From assembly GCA_028386065.3 (NCBI GenBank), contig JAKUCV010003526.1, forward strand, positions 181,183 to 245,182: a stretch of 64,000 bases of DNA, in the 5' to 3' direction. Each line of letters opens with the position of its first letter. Position 1 is the stretch's first letter. Source of the stretch: Turnera subulata (lineage: Eukaryota > Streptophyta > Magnoliopsida > Malpighiales > Passifloraceae). Below the pieces are notes generated by a model. That model was not told the origin of the DNA. It ran no database searches and saw only the letters and a list, made by a program, of their open reading frames with translations. Made by a program: the position numbers and the translations under genes. Shown piece after piece: positions 33,053 through 46,443 of this stretch.

Positions 33053-33935
33053 ATGGGTGATGATTACGATTGCGGTGACGGCGGCTATGACCATCACCAC
33101 CACGACGGCGGCTACGGCTTATCCGACCACCACTACCATCACCACCAGGACGAAGGCTTTGGCTCTCTAGGGCACCATCACCACCATCATCACAACCATC
33201 ATCATCATGAGCACCACCATGCTGCAGGCAAGTTGCTAAGAAAGTTGTTTGTTGTTTTTTTAGCATCAAAAAAATAAAGTTGTTTGTTGTTTTGTCTTAT
33301 ATTTTCTTTTAATTTTAATCTTATTAAATGCAAGTTATTTGATTTGACCATATGGAATTCATGCAATCCAGGTGTTGATCCAATATTTGTGTCCTCCATC
33401 ACTGCTGCTGCGACTATGCCATCTTCCACCCGCTCCAAGCGGCCACCCCCTGCTAGGGCCGTAAAGCCGCCAGGGCCGCCCCGTGCTGCTCCGGCTGTCA
33501 AGCCTCCAGCCCCTCTTGCTCCGGCCCGCTCCAAGCGGCCACCCCCTCCTGCTCGGGCCGTAAAGCCGCCAGCGCCACCCCGCCCTGCTCCGGCTGTCGA
33601 GCCTCCACCCCTTCTTGCTGCGGCTGTAAAGCGGCCAGCTGCTCCTGTTCCTGCTGGCAAGCACAAGAATAAACCCCACTCGTTGCTCCCCTGGTATGTG
33701 ATCGATCTTGGTCTCCTTTTTTCTTGTCTTTTTTTATTTGTGTTTGTCTATGCTCAGAATTCTGCATCTATATATATATATATATATATATATTTTGAAC
33801 CGATATCGAGCATAAAAAAAAATATATGTAGGATTTTTTTTTTCTCAGAATATATGTACGATTCGGAGCATTAATGTTGTACCAAGGTGCGTGGGGTGTC
33901 TGTTCACTAAAACGGAAATTAATCAGGATACATGA
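33053..33935 (+). CDS. three-exon gene for a His-rich/Pro-rich small protein (predicted, 181 aa)
   Basis: Predicted exons are 33053-33227, 33372-33693 and 33887-33935, joining in frame to 181 codons. Exon 1 encodes a Gly/Asp/Tyr/His-rich segment with runs such as DHHHHDGG and seven consecutive His. Exon 2 encodes 'GVDPIFVSSITAAA' and two tandem repeats of about 32 residues beginning 'RSKRPPPARAVKPP' (33429 and 33525). Exon 3 adds a short Cys-containing tail 'CVGCLFTKTEINQDT'. Intron 1 would be a GC-AG intron with donor CAG|GCAAGT and acceptor CCAG; phases agree only with that donor. Intron 2 is GT-AG (CTG|GTATGT, CCAAG). I do not recognise the family. The His runs suggest metal binding, which is inference. 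It is the best candidate for a genuine host gene here. Exon 3 is the least certain part. Confidence 0.6.
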
Positions 33936-34219
33936 AGTCTAGAGCTAGATTTTGTTCTTGGAGATTTTTTCCTAGTCAAAATCATTGTAGCAATGGTTTA
34001 TTGTTTATATTTGATGCCCGAAACTTCATTACTGATCCAGATGGCAATAATTTCGAACACAAATATATATTACATACAGTGCACACCTTCAGTTGTCTAA
34101 TCGAGCCTGAATGTGACCTCAAGAAATCGCAGCAGTAGTTAAATTAATACATGTCTTTCATTATGTAGGGCAATGAAAAATGAAAGATAATAGTTTTAAT
34201 GTACGGACTTAATTACTTA

Positions 34220-35557
<1,338 letters not shown>

Positions 35558-36108
35558 TAGTAAAAAAAATCCCATAAATTGGAGTAGCTAGCACCATCGT
35601 ATTTAGACCTAGAAACGTCTTTAATTAATATCTAATGATCATCTTGGCCTTCAACCTTTTTATTTTATTTTTTTATGAATTCTTATAGAACAACTAGAAG
35701 TTTTTTCACTTATAAATGTCCTTGATAAATAACGGTGTAGATAAAGAATAATTGCTGCAACATGCAAGGTTATATATTGTGAGTTATTGCATCTGTTTCT
35801 TTGTGACCTGGCCTTTGGTGTTTGCTCATTTGCCTCTAAACTCATTTCTTTACCAGTTGATTTATAATTTTTTCTACTACATCCTTGAATTTACAGGTGT
35901 TGCTTTTGAAGCCATCCTACTTCCTCCTAGTTCTGCGTTAGGCTGCTACTTATTTCTTCTAATTACATCTCAAGATTTTGGCCTTATAATGCATAGGAAA
36001 TGTGAGTATGTATGGTTTGGTAGATTCCCGGTGGGATTTCTATATTATGGAATGTCAGACGTACGGCTATAGAAATTACATCATGGGCAATCCTGTTTTT
36101 ATTCGCAT
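35558..36108. other. AT-rich spacer between the Helitron and the foldback element
   Basis: A 106-codon plus-strand frame (35752-36072) exists but shows no domain and has no promoter context. I treat it as chance. No repeat is recognised. Confidence 0.5.
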
Positions 36109-37634
36109 ATTATGTAAGGTGGCTTCTAGTGTACAACCCCATGTTTTGGGTGTACGCTTACAGACCTTAGGTGACAAGACATTATTGGAATATTTGGATA
36201 TTATCTTTTTATATTTAAAAATTAAGAAAATAATTTTAATATTTTAAAAAAATAAATAGTATTTATGTTTTAATCCCCTAACTTGTAGAAATTATAAAAT
36301 TTTCTTTTATAGTTTTATCTATGTTCGTTAAAAAACCTTCCAATCAAGTTCTATTTATCTAAAATATTTAAATTTTAAAAAGAGACTACTTGTTACATTA
36401 GAATTTCCTAATCCATCTACAAAACCATGATTTGATTACCAGGTCTCGTCCAATGCTTCATACATTTGAAGCAACACGTTTAATGTGGAAAAAACCATAA
36501 AACAAAAATATTACTTTAATTACAAATAATTACAAGATCACCATTAATATTTTTTTACACATAAATCAACAGTAATATTTATTGGAATGGTAGATTTTTA
36601 TTGATGGTAAAATGGGGAGATTACATCATTGAGTGCGAACTGCACAATCGACATAGGAAAGTCTTCAAGAAAAAAAGTTTCTACTTAGGCAAGTTTTGAC
36701 GTACTAAACAGCTTGGTGTTCCACTCTGCATTTCATTTGGTATGCATAAACCGAAATGAGCGTAGGTTGGTAACTAAAGATGGAATTTCTATTTGCAGAA
36801 TTCCCAGTAGTACTTGTGCATTGTTAATTTTAGATTAGCTTCCGTCTCAACTTTCCATGGATTGTACAGAAGCAAGGGCAATTCTATTTGGTCTCAATTT
36901 TGCATCCTCTTCACGTTTCCTTAATGTGGATCTCTAATCTGACAACTTCGTGGCCATACATGCGATTAATAATGCATAAGCACTACTGGGGATTCTGCAA
37001 ATAGAAATTTCATCCTTAGTTACCAACCTATGCTCAATCCGGTTTATGCATACCAAATGAATTGCAGAGTGGAGCACGAAGCTGTTTAGTATGCCAAAAC
37101 TAGACTAAGTAGAAATTTTTTTCTTGAAGACTTTCCTATGTCGATCGTGCAGTTCGCACTCAATGATGTAATCTCCTAATTTTACCATCAATGAAAATCA
37201 ACCATTCTAATAAATATTACTGTTGATTTATGTGAAAAAATGTTAACAGTGATCTTGTAATTATTTATAATTGAAGTAATATTTTTGTTTTAAGGTTTCT
37301 TCCACATTCAAGATGTTGCTTTGAATGTATGAAGCATTGGACGAGACCTGGTAATCAAATCATGGTTTTGTGGATGGATGAGAAAATTCTAATGTAACAA
37401 GAAGTTTTTTTAAAAAATAAAATTAAATGTTTTAGATAAATAAAACTTGATTGGGAGGAATTTTAACGAACATGAGACAGGTAAAACTACAAAAGAAAAT
37501 TTTACAATTTCTACAAGTTAGGGGATCAAAACATAAATACTATTTAATTTTTTAAGATATTAAAATTATTTTCTTAATTTTTAAATATAATAGAATAATA
37601 TCTAAGTAAACCAATAATGTCTTGCCACCTAAGG

Positions 37635-40600
37635 TGTAACGCCCCGAATTTTTTATAATTAAATTTATGAAATTTTTGAAATTTTTATTCCAATTTTCAC
37701 CCTCCTGATATTTTTGGGTTTTTGGTCGAGGAGTTGTTTCTTTTCCTCGGAAGTTATCTCTTCTATGCTGGTATATACCTTCAATTAGTTTTCTTTGGAG
37801 TTAATTTATGTTTGGAGGTGAAACACATGTTTTAATGTAGTTTCGGGTTAAACTACGTCGTTTTGGTGGAGCGAGTACATTAAACACATATCCTAGTCGC
37901 GTTTTGACCGATGGGGTAAGTCTGCTTTGACTTGAGGAGACAGAGGTACCAAACAGCGTCGTTGCTTAGCAACGTGACGTCGTTTTGGAAGCAACCGAAC
38001 CCTAGGGTTAACCTAGGTATATAAACGTCTTCTTCTCTCTCTCTCTTCATTTTCTTATTTCTCTTCTCTCTCACTGGGCTGCTGCAGCTTACCCAATCTC
38101 TCTCTTTTCCCTGCCATTTCTCTTTTCTCTCTTTCTTCTCCTTGGTGGTCGGCACGCCGCCGCGCCGCTGTTGTGGACTTGTGCACGCCTTGCCGTCGCT
38201 AGTCAGTAGAGAGAGGTGTGAGGAGGTGGGACTCGGATCGAGCTCTATGCCCGGAAGACCCGAGGTTCACCTCGGTTCTTGCACGCGTGATGGGAGTCGG
38301 TGGTGGAATCGAGCTGCCGCACCACCATCTGGTCCGGTAAGCTTCCGAGTCGACTCCTTTCCCTCTTCCATCTTCTTTTCTCTTCGTACCGATTTTGATT
38401 GGTGGTTGTGTGTGTGTCGGTGGCTGGATCGGGTGGTTGTTGCTGGTGACGACGGGTGTATGGTGGTTGTGGTGGCAGCGCTGTTGGTTCGTGGACGGTG
38501 ACGGTTTCGTGGGGGATTTGTGTGGTGGTTGCAACAGGTGAGTTGGTGTTCGCCGGTGAGGTTTCACTGCTGGTGGAGGTTCTCGGGTGTTGTTCCTCCG
38601 GGCAGAACTCGAAGTGGATCGGCTCAGGTTCGTGGTTTTTAAAGCGGATCCGAGGCCTTGGTGCAAGGATCTGTTCCTATCGTGCACTAGGAGTATTCCG
38701 GTAGGATCCAATGCCTCTATCCTTTCATAAATTCGTTTTGATACTTTGATTTTGTTGTTTGGGTGATTTTTCGGTGTTCAGTGTGTTGGGGTTGATTGTT
38801 GTTGGTTTTTGGTTGATGGTTTGAGACCGACAGCTTGATTGGAGTGTGTCCCTTTGTTGCTGTGAATTTTTCCGGCTAGAGTTGGTCGGAATCCGACGGT
38901 CAGTTTCCTGTTTCGGCGAGTTGGCACGGTTTCGACGAAACAATGTTTTTCTCCGGCGCAACACAGTACTCCCGATGAAGTCATGCATTTGTATTTTGAG
39001 TATATGGCATGTATTAAGTTAAACGTCTATGAACGTGTGTATCTATGTGTCGGGATTAGTGGAAAGCCGTATGGAGGAATGAGAGGCGTGGCCGGTTTGT
39101 CCGACGCAGGTAGAACCTCTAGGACGGATAACTCGGGCTCGGGTAAAACTTTTAAACGAGAGTTAGACAAATCGGGCCGGGCCCAATAATAATAGTTTGT
39201 GACCCAACATAATAATTGGACTTTATATAAGTGGACTTGGAGCCCAAGGACATGTGTGGGTTTTATAGTGGGTTTGGTGGTTTGGGCTTTAAGCCCAAAG
39301 AGGATATGGGCTTTGGCCCAACTGATAATTGGACTTAGTTGAGCTTTAAGCCTGTGAACTTTAGGCCCGTGACATGATGGAGATGTGGATCATAAGTGGG
39401 ATTGGATCTTTGGGCTTAGACTCTAACCTTGGTAGTAAACAGGCCTAGACTCACGTTTTATTAACTTAATCGGGCTTGGAGGCTTAAGTCAATATAGTGA
39501 TATGATCACATAACTTGTTTATATCTGTCATGAACTATGTTTGTCATATAAGTGACTCTGTTATGTTATAATATAGGATATGTCGAGGCAGGGCAGTGTA
39601 CCAAATTTTCCAAGGCAATCTCTGCAGTCCAGGTGAGGACATATAAACCTTTATATGCTTTACTGCCTGCGGTACTCAGGTTGATAGGCTTGGTACATAG
39701 TTTGGTAAATGATTTTATGCTGCAAGTACTTTATGCCTGGTTTGGCTTGTTGGGATACATGCTTTGGCTGTGATATGTGCCTGACTGTGTATGTTCTTCG
39801 ATGCCATGTTAATTGCGATGAGCTGAAAACGTCATGCTAATTATTATGAGCTAAGAATGCCATGTTGATTATTTATGGGCTGGTATTGCCTTGTTTTATG
39901 ATATGTGCTGTTAGGCCAATATCATGTGTTCCTGTGAGCCTTAGGCTCAGTTTAGAGACTCTCTCTGGTGGCACATCACCTGAAAACACACTATGAGAAT
40001 CACTCAATGCATAAGTCATAACTGATAACAAATAACTGTAAATAATACATGTTCTACTTTGGGGCTATTGACCGGTAGCACCGAGAGGGAGTGAGGGTAC
40101 CCCTCGGGTCCTGTTATGTTAGTGAGTAGTACTCACAGAGACGGCGACGAGGGGATCGATGGGTATGCCCCTCGATTAGTATATTAGTGAGAGTACCCCT
40201 TACAGAGCTGGCGCCTTGGGGATTTGTCGGGTGTACCCCTTGGTTATTTGTTATTATATATTTTCTTTGGTGAGAGCACCCCTCACAAAGCCGACGACTT
40301 GGGGACTGTCGGGTGTGCCCTAAGATTTTGGATTGTATATTCCTTTGAGGAGAGCACCCCTGCTATAGCTGTCGACCACTTGTTTTGTTGGTGGTTTTCT
40401 TTGTCGGAACCTACCCATTCCGGTGTGTTGATATATGTGTATATATATATATATATATATGTTTATATTTGGACTTATGCCCTGAGGAGCTGGCTAGTCG
40501 CTACCGCGCCTGACGCACACAGTAGAGGGCCCTAATAAAATATTCAAAGTTAAAAAATGTTGAACTATCACTCAATAAGATGATTTGAGTTAAGTGTGGG

Positions 40601-41165
40601 ATTAAAGTCTGATGCTGACTTTGTTGGTGCACTGTGACCTGATATGTGCACTGTGACTTGATATGTGCATTGTGGCTGTTATTGCCAGGTTCTGATGTAT
40701 TTGCATTTGATTTGTATATGTATATTCTGGTTTATTTGTTTGTGGTGAGACAGTGGTTGGTCTCACCCCCTCCCAGTTTTTACACAGGTTAACTGATCGT
40801 GGATCAGGGACGCATTCAGGTAGTTGTGCCTACTTTCCTTTGGGGACGGATCCATAGGTTGACACTTCATATGTCTGTATTTGTCACTGAACTAGAAATT
40901 GATTTTCCGCTGTATAACTTATCAGGATGCTGTTTGTATTGTCGGATTGAACACTTGATTTTCCGGTTGGTTTGCCGGTGTTTACATGGCTTGATAAGCC
41001 CGATTTATTTTTGAGTCTTTAAACATCCCGAGGTTTAATTTGTTACTTTGAGTTCTTGGTGAGATATTTTACATAGTGTTTGGCATCCCTGGATTCAAGG
41101 GATTTTTTGTCTCTCTGTTGTCATTTACGTTTTTGTATATTTGGTTTTGGGATGCGGTCGTTTTA
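37635..41165 (+). repeat. 5' LTR, 3531 bp
   Basis: A TATA box TATATAAA at 38018-38025 is followed by a CT-rich stretch and a GC-rich leader (38140-38700). The 119-codon frame at 38142-38501 is also present in the 3' LTR simply because LTRs are copies. Relative to the 3' LTR it has about 190 bp more near 40005-40195, a stretch containing 'ttgaccggtagcaccg'. Conserved blocks 'ggtgagacagtggttgg' and 'cacagtagagggcccta' are shared with other LTR families in the window. Confidence 0.92.
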
Positions 41166-41168
41166 GCT

Positions 41169-41180
41169 TGGTAGCGGAGC
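41169..41180 (+). promoter_or_regulatory. primer-binding site
   Basis: TGGTAGCGGAGC, 3 bp after the 5' LTR. It is identical to the sites at 24243 and 17340 (minus strand). Confidence 0.85.
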
Positions 41181-41304
41181 AGGCTTTGGGTCCTTGGTTT
41201 TTAACTAGCGTCTTGATGTGATTTGTTTGTGCATAAGCCTGTTCCTGATTTTGTGTCGTTTTAAACCGGTTTTGTGACATGTTTGCACTCATATAGGTGT
41301 CGAT

Positions 41305-41956
41305 ATGGATCCGATAGGCCAGCACTTGTATGTTAAGGGACTGAATGACCCGAAAACAATATTTTCGACCTTTGTCGTCGATGTGGGTTTAAGTGGTGTG
41401 ACCACTGTTTCCTAGAATATACATGAACCTTTAAACTTCGGCTTGTAGTTCCCTTCAGTGTATCATGGGATTATACCTTCTATGGTCTTGAAGGGCTAAC
41501 TAGTATCGTGAGTGATTGACTGGCTTGGTCAATGAATCAGTGTCTTGTTGACATTGATGCTGTCACTCTATATTATCGGGATAGTTCGAGACGGTTTTCA
41601 TGCACCATGTGAAGGTGGTTTCCTCAGCGGGAAAGACACGCGCCTTAGGGCCTTGTTGTTCGTGTGATGTGTGGTTGCAACGGTGTCACTCCAGGTTGGA
41701 CTGTTAAAATATGGTGCTAACGGGTTTTATTACCCGGTTTGGGTAGCGATGATGGTAAACTACGTAGTTGTCATCTCATCTAGTTTTTTAGTCATATAAA
41801 TGATGTCTATGTGGCTGCTATACCAGTGTGGTAGTTAACACCAAAAAGGAAGTTTTTTTTCTTATGACTCTTGATGTCCCTAGAGAAGTTGTTGATCATG
41901 TTGTAAAGATCTGGTATCGATAGAGTGATTGGGTTTTCTTGTTGATTTTGGTGTGA
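41305..41956 (+). pseudogene. gag start and protease remnant
   Basis: The ATG at 41305 begins 'MDPIGQHLYVKGLNDP'. Nearly all of gag is deleted, and the frame soon becomes a stop-riddled protease-like stretch ending at the 'FLVDF' region of the gypsy protease. That frame continues at 43448 beyond the inserted solo LTR. Confidence 0.6.
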
Positions 41957-41961
41957 TGAAC

Positions 41962-43442
41962 TGATGTGTGAACATTTTACACATCATTTGGGGTTTTATT
42001 TTGTGACTTTTATCTTTGTTTTAGTCTTTATTTATTTTATTCTTGCGTTTATTTTATTTAAATCTTTAATAAATTCTCATCCTAGTTTTCGAGGACCTTT
42101 TTGCAGGAAAATATGAATTCTTGGTCATTTTAGAGTCAAGCTCTTTGGATAAGGACTTGGTTGGAGATGGTGAAGAAGGAGGGATGCATTTGGTTATTAG
42201 CCAAATCATCCAAACCGTTTTACTTTCAGAATATTTGGCTTGGTGTTTGAAATTAGAAAGATGACAAAATCTTGGAGCAAGATCATGACCAAATCGTCAC
42301 CTTCCAACAAATCATTTCAAAAGAGAGTGCCACCTTGCAAGGGTTCTTTTCCAGCCACTTGACGTGAGAATTTTGTGGCAATTTAAACAAATGCTCACAA
42401 GCCACAAAGTGGACCTCCCATGCACTATAAATACTCGCAAGAAGACAAAGCTAGGGGGGATCATTCGTCATTCACCAAGTTGGAACTTCCAACTTTTGCA
42501 GATTGACTTTCACGCATTAGGCCTAGGAGATACTTTGTTTTGTACTTTCTTTCATTCATTTGTAGCAAACACTTTTGGTAGTTTTCTTTAGCTGGAGTTG
42601 GAAATTAATACAGGAAAAGAGGTTATTCATCCATTCAAGGTTTGGGTTATTTATTTATTATTATTTATTTAATTCTTTCCTTAATAATTAAATGATGACT
42701 TCTTTATTTATTAATTATTCCTCTCTACCTATGGTTAGCTAATTTCATAATCTAGGATTAGGGGATGATCTTGCCATTTATTTTCATGCAAATTTAATAA
42801 AATATTATTTCTTTTAATTATTCTTCTTTGATTCGGTCTTTGATGCTTAATTAAGTTAGTTGCCTGATCAACAATTAGCTTAAATTTATAATAGGAAATT
42901 GTAAGGTGACAGCGTCAATTCCCTATAGAAAAACTTAGACCGGGCTTTAGGAACCGACCTCGGGAGGGGCGTGCTTTCTATTGGAGACTTAAAGGTAAGA
43001 ACTTAAAGCTCTTAATTTATTTCAACACTGGCAGAATGGATAGTGGAGATAAGTTAGGAAGGGGTTTTACGGCTTACGGAAGTAGGCTATTGATCTAGTT
43101 GAGTTTACCGGTTCTTTCAAAGAAGAGTATTTTTAGGATTTAATATCAGATCTACACAGGCAGGTCATGTAGTGACAGAACACGGCTTGGTTGTGTCGCA
43201 CTTAATTGCATGGAAATTGTGGCAAGGGATTCCCCGAACTCCTAGGTGTTTTCTCATCATTGTCATCTCATTTATTATTCTTGCTGTTTTCTTTTACAAC
43301 TTTATTACACCACTCAATCGACTCCTCTTCGAGGCTTTATTTCCTAGATAATCATATATCACATTGTTAATAGTATTTAGCAAAGATCCCTGTGAGACGA
43401 CCTTGGTACTACAACACCCTGTATACTTGCAGGAGGCTATCA
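41962..43442 (+). mobile_element. solo LTR, 1481 bp, nested in the gypsy protease
   Basis: It starts TGATGTGTGAAC and ends GGAGGCTATCA, with target duplication TGAAC (41957-41961 and 43443-43447). The host reading frame resumes exactly in frame, which fixes both borders. A TATA box CTATAAATAC lies near 42425. The 3' end 'gatccctgtgagacgacc' ... 'ctgtatacttgcagg' resembles the LTR at 2126-3456 and large plant Tat/Athila-type LTRs. Confidence 0.9.
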
Positions 43443-43447
43443 TGAAC

Positions 43448-44878
43448 TTGGGTGAGTTTGATGTGATTCTTGGTATGGACTAGTTGTCTCAACACCAAGC
43501 AGTGGTTGATTGTCGAGCCAAAGAAGTGGCCTTATGCTCCCTGTTAGGGCGTAGATTAGTGTTTGTTGGGGAGTGAAGAGCTCTTTCTACTTGCTGTATA
43601 TCAGCCATGCAGGCTTTCAGGATGATTCGGGAAGGATGTGATGCGCTCCTTACTCATGTGGTGGACTCTATGGTACTAGTGCCGGGTTTGGAGGAGATCC
43701 CGATAGTGAGGGAGTTTCCAGATGTTTTACCAGGTTTACCTCTGGAGCGTGAGGTTGAGTATACAGTGGACTTGGTACCGGGAGCTGCTCCTATCTCAAT
43801 TCCACCTTACAGGATGGCTCCGACTGAACTTCAGGAGTTGAAGAAGCAGTTGGAGGAGTTGCTAGAAAAAGGGTTTCATTAGACCGAACACTTCACCTTG
43901 GGGTGCCCCGGTCTTGTTTTTTTAAGAAGGAGGAAGGTAGTATACGGATGTGTGTTGACTACAGGCAGTTGAACAAAGTGACTGTGTAGAACAAGTATCC
44001 GTTGTCTAGGATTGATGACTCGTTTGATCAGCTTCAGGGTGCATCTGTGTTTTCAAAGATTGACTTGCGATTCGGATACCATCAGGTCGGGATTATAGAG
44101 TAGGACATGTCGGGACTGTGCCCCACACTCGGTATGGTTTCTACGAGGTTGGGTTGTTCCGTTCGGGTTGACAAAGCTTCTGCAGTTTTTTTTATGTGTA
44201 TGTCGCATAGGGTGTTCCATGAATGTCTGGACCTGTTTGTGGTCATTATTATTGATGAGGTTCGGGTCTACTCGAGGAGTGAGGCCGAGCATGCGGGCAT
44301 TTGAGTCAGGTTATGCCGAAGCTGAGGGGACAATAGTTGTACGCCAAGCTCAGCAAGCATGACTTTCGACTAGACGGGGTTGCTTTCGTTGGTCGCAAGG
44401 TGTTTGGTGTAGGCATTAAGGTGGACCCAACTTTAGGGCCGTTATGGTATGGGGACCACCGAAGGATATACCTGAGGTACAAAGTTTTGTGGACTTTCTG
44501 GCTATTACCGAAGGTCTATCGACATGTTTCCTTGAATGGGATTCCACGACGGAGTTATCGAGGTCAGATTGTGTGTTTGTTTGGGATTTACGTCGCCAGT
44601 AGAGGTACATGGTGCTTGAGAGTCGTTTGACTTTTGCACCTGTTTTGATTACTCCGAGACTCGGTGTGGAGTACACGGTAACTAGCGATGCTTCTGGTTT
44701 GGGTTTGGGATCTGACCTGAAGCAGAAGGGTCAGTTGTTGCTTATGCCTCTAAGCAGTTGGGAACTCATGAGAAGAGCTACCAAACCCATGATCTGGAAT
44801 TAGCAGTTGTGATCTTTGCTCTGAAATCTAGGGACATCGTTCGTTTGGCCGGGAGTGTTGGATTCTCACGGATCACAA
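43448..44878 (+). pseudogene. gypsy protease end, reverse transcriptase and RNase H (decayed)
   Basis: The order is protease C-terminus 'LGEFDVILGMD' followed by a stop and 'LSQHQAVVDCRAKEVAL'; RT N-terminus 'VREFPDVLPGLPLEREVEYT' (43708) to 'LEELLEKGF'; '[12 protein letters not shown]' (about 44050); the catalytic motif degraded to 'IIIDEVRVYSR' (the family has DD at this site); and RNase H 'VEYTVTSDASGLGLG' (about 44667) to '[12 protein letters not shown]' and 'TDHKK'. Several frameshifts and stops separate these blocks. The missing second Asp of the YxDD-type motif and the frame breaks rule out activity. Confidence 0.9.
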
Positions 44879-44883
44879 GAAAG

Positions 44884-46438
44884 TGTAAGTTTCCCTAGGC
44901 TATATGACATTCATATAGAAACGGATATATGCAGCGGAAGACAAGGGAAACAACCAAGAACACATGTGAAGCTAGTAAACCGTATAACAATTTTTACTTA
45001 CTTGTAGTGTTAGGATCTTTCACCTAAGCCGGAAACCGAATCAGTAAGAGCAAGAAGAAGACCTGCTCCTCTACGGTATCCACACGAACCGTGATAGCTT
45101 GAAGTCGTCCCACGAAACAAGCTTTGAGCTCCCCGGACTGAAGTGCTAGCAACAAAACCGGGGCTGTGTGTAAGGTGTGTTTTAGCTCTTCCTTTCTTTC
45201 TCAAAGAAGAGGAGTGATTGAGAGGATGTGTGTGTTTGTGTGTGGACTGAAAAACCAGCTCAAGGAAGGAGAAGGGAGCAGCAAAACGTTCAGCCAAGCC
45301 ACACTTAGGTAGAGAATCATCTGATCATTCAAACCAAGTGGAGACACAAGGTAGTGCAAGCAATAGCCTACCACCTTTGGCCCATCACCCACTAAACCAT
45401 ATCTAGACAAGATAATATAGCTCCCATCATTCTTTCCAGCACAACACACACAACACTCCACTCATGTCTGATCAATCATTATTGATCCAAAACCGGCCCT
45501 GGTTCAACCACGGTCCAACCACGGTTCAACCACACCCGGTCCAACCATGGTCCAACCACGGTTCGACCATCTGCTCGAATCATCGGTTCTATGTGTGTGA
45601 CCCTGTAGGCACTTGTAACATCCGACAATGATTGTAAAATCTCATTTTACAATCATAAACAAAGAGCGGCGTCTAGCAACACATCATTGCTACCCGAACG
45701 ACAAGATCAAAACTGATTCACTATGCCTCGGAATATGTCATCGTCCTATCGTCCCATCATCAAGATTAGACCGAGACATGGAAACGTCAATCTCGTATAT
45801 GTCTAATCTCGGTTTCTTGATCCTCGAGTTAACTGTATAAAACGGATACCCGTGATATCATCATATCACCCTATCCGAGCATGGCCATGCATTTAACAGT
45901 TCAACTCTATCAAGAAACCTACTCGATAATATACCCGTTATATAGGTCGGACGAATCCCCTCTTGATCAATCAAAACCCACTACATACTCGTCATATACC
46001 CGACGATTACCCTTATGCCCACCCAGTTACGGATGACTAGGAATAACATCAAAGTACATGATTCATATGTTGGATACCTTGATGATCTCAGGTCGGAGGA
46101 CAATACATCTATAAGAAACGCTATCGACATACATATAACGTTCCATGTAGCGTTCTTATGTGGGTCGGTCCGGTCAACAAGATCCCCATCTTGTACCCGT
46201 ATGTAGAATTCGTAACTCATACAATCCTCAACATACGCTAGTCTTATTTTATTATTACAACCCAACCATAATAATAAACGACTAGGGACTTTTAAGAATA
46301 TACATATCAAATATATATACACTAGGGTTATATATATGTGCAATCGATTATCTTATAATCATATATATAGGCATAACCTCAAAATTGTATACATGAATAC
46401 AATCATCCATAGATTGGCTTTTGGGCATATTACTAACA
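44884..46438 (-). mobile_element. solo LTR of an Angela/Tork-like Ty1/copia element, 1555 bp
   Basis: On the minus strand it begins TGTTAGTAATATGCCCAAAA, the characteristic start of Angela-type copia LTRs, and ends CCTAGGGAAACTTACA. The target duplication is GAAAG (44879-44883 and 46439-46443). It sits at the RNase H boundary of the host gypsy pol. A 95-codon minus-strand frame (45010-45297) lies in its R/U5 part and has no known function. No internal domains are present. Confidence 0.88.
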
Positions 46439-46443
46439 GAAAG

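Noticed and set aside
33205..33679. Minus-strand Gly/Arg-rich frames of 106-153 codons
   Set aside because: They are shadows of the GC-rich Pro/Ala exon on the plus strand, whose splice phases and repeat structure support the plus-strand reading.
35752..36072. 106-codon hydrophobic frame
   Set aside because: No domain, promoter or splice support. AT-rich DNA yields such hydrophobic frames by chance.
38142..38501. 119-codon frame conserved at 48484-48843
   Set aside because: Both lie at the same place in the two LTRs of one element, so the similarity is due to LTR duplication and not to coding constraint.
45010..45461. Minus-strand frames of 86-95 codons as a host gene
   Set aside because: They fall inside a solo LTR bounded by GAAAG duplications and show no known domain.
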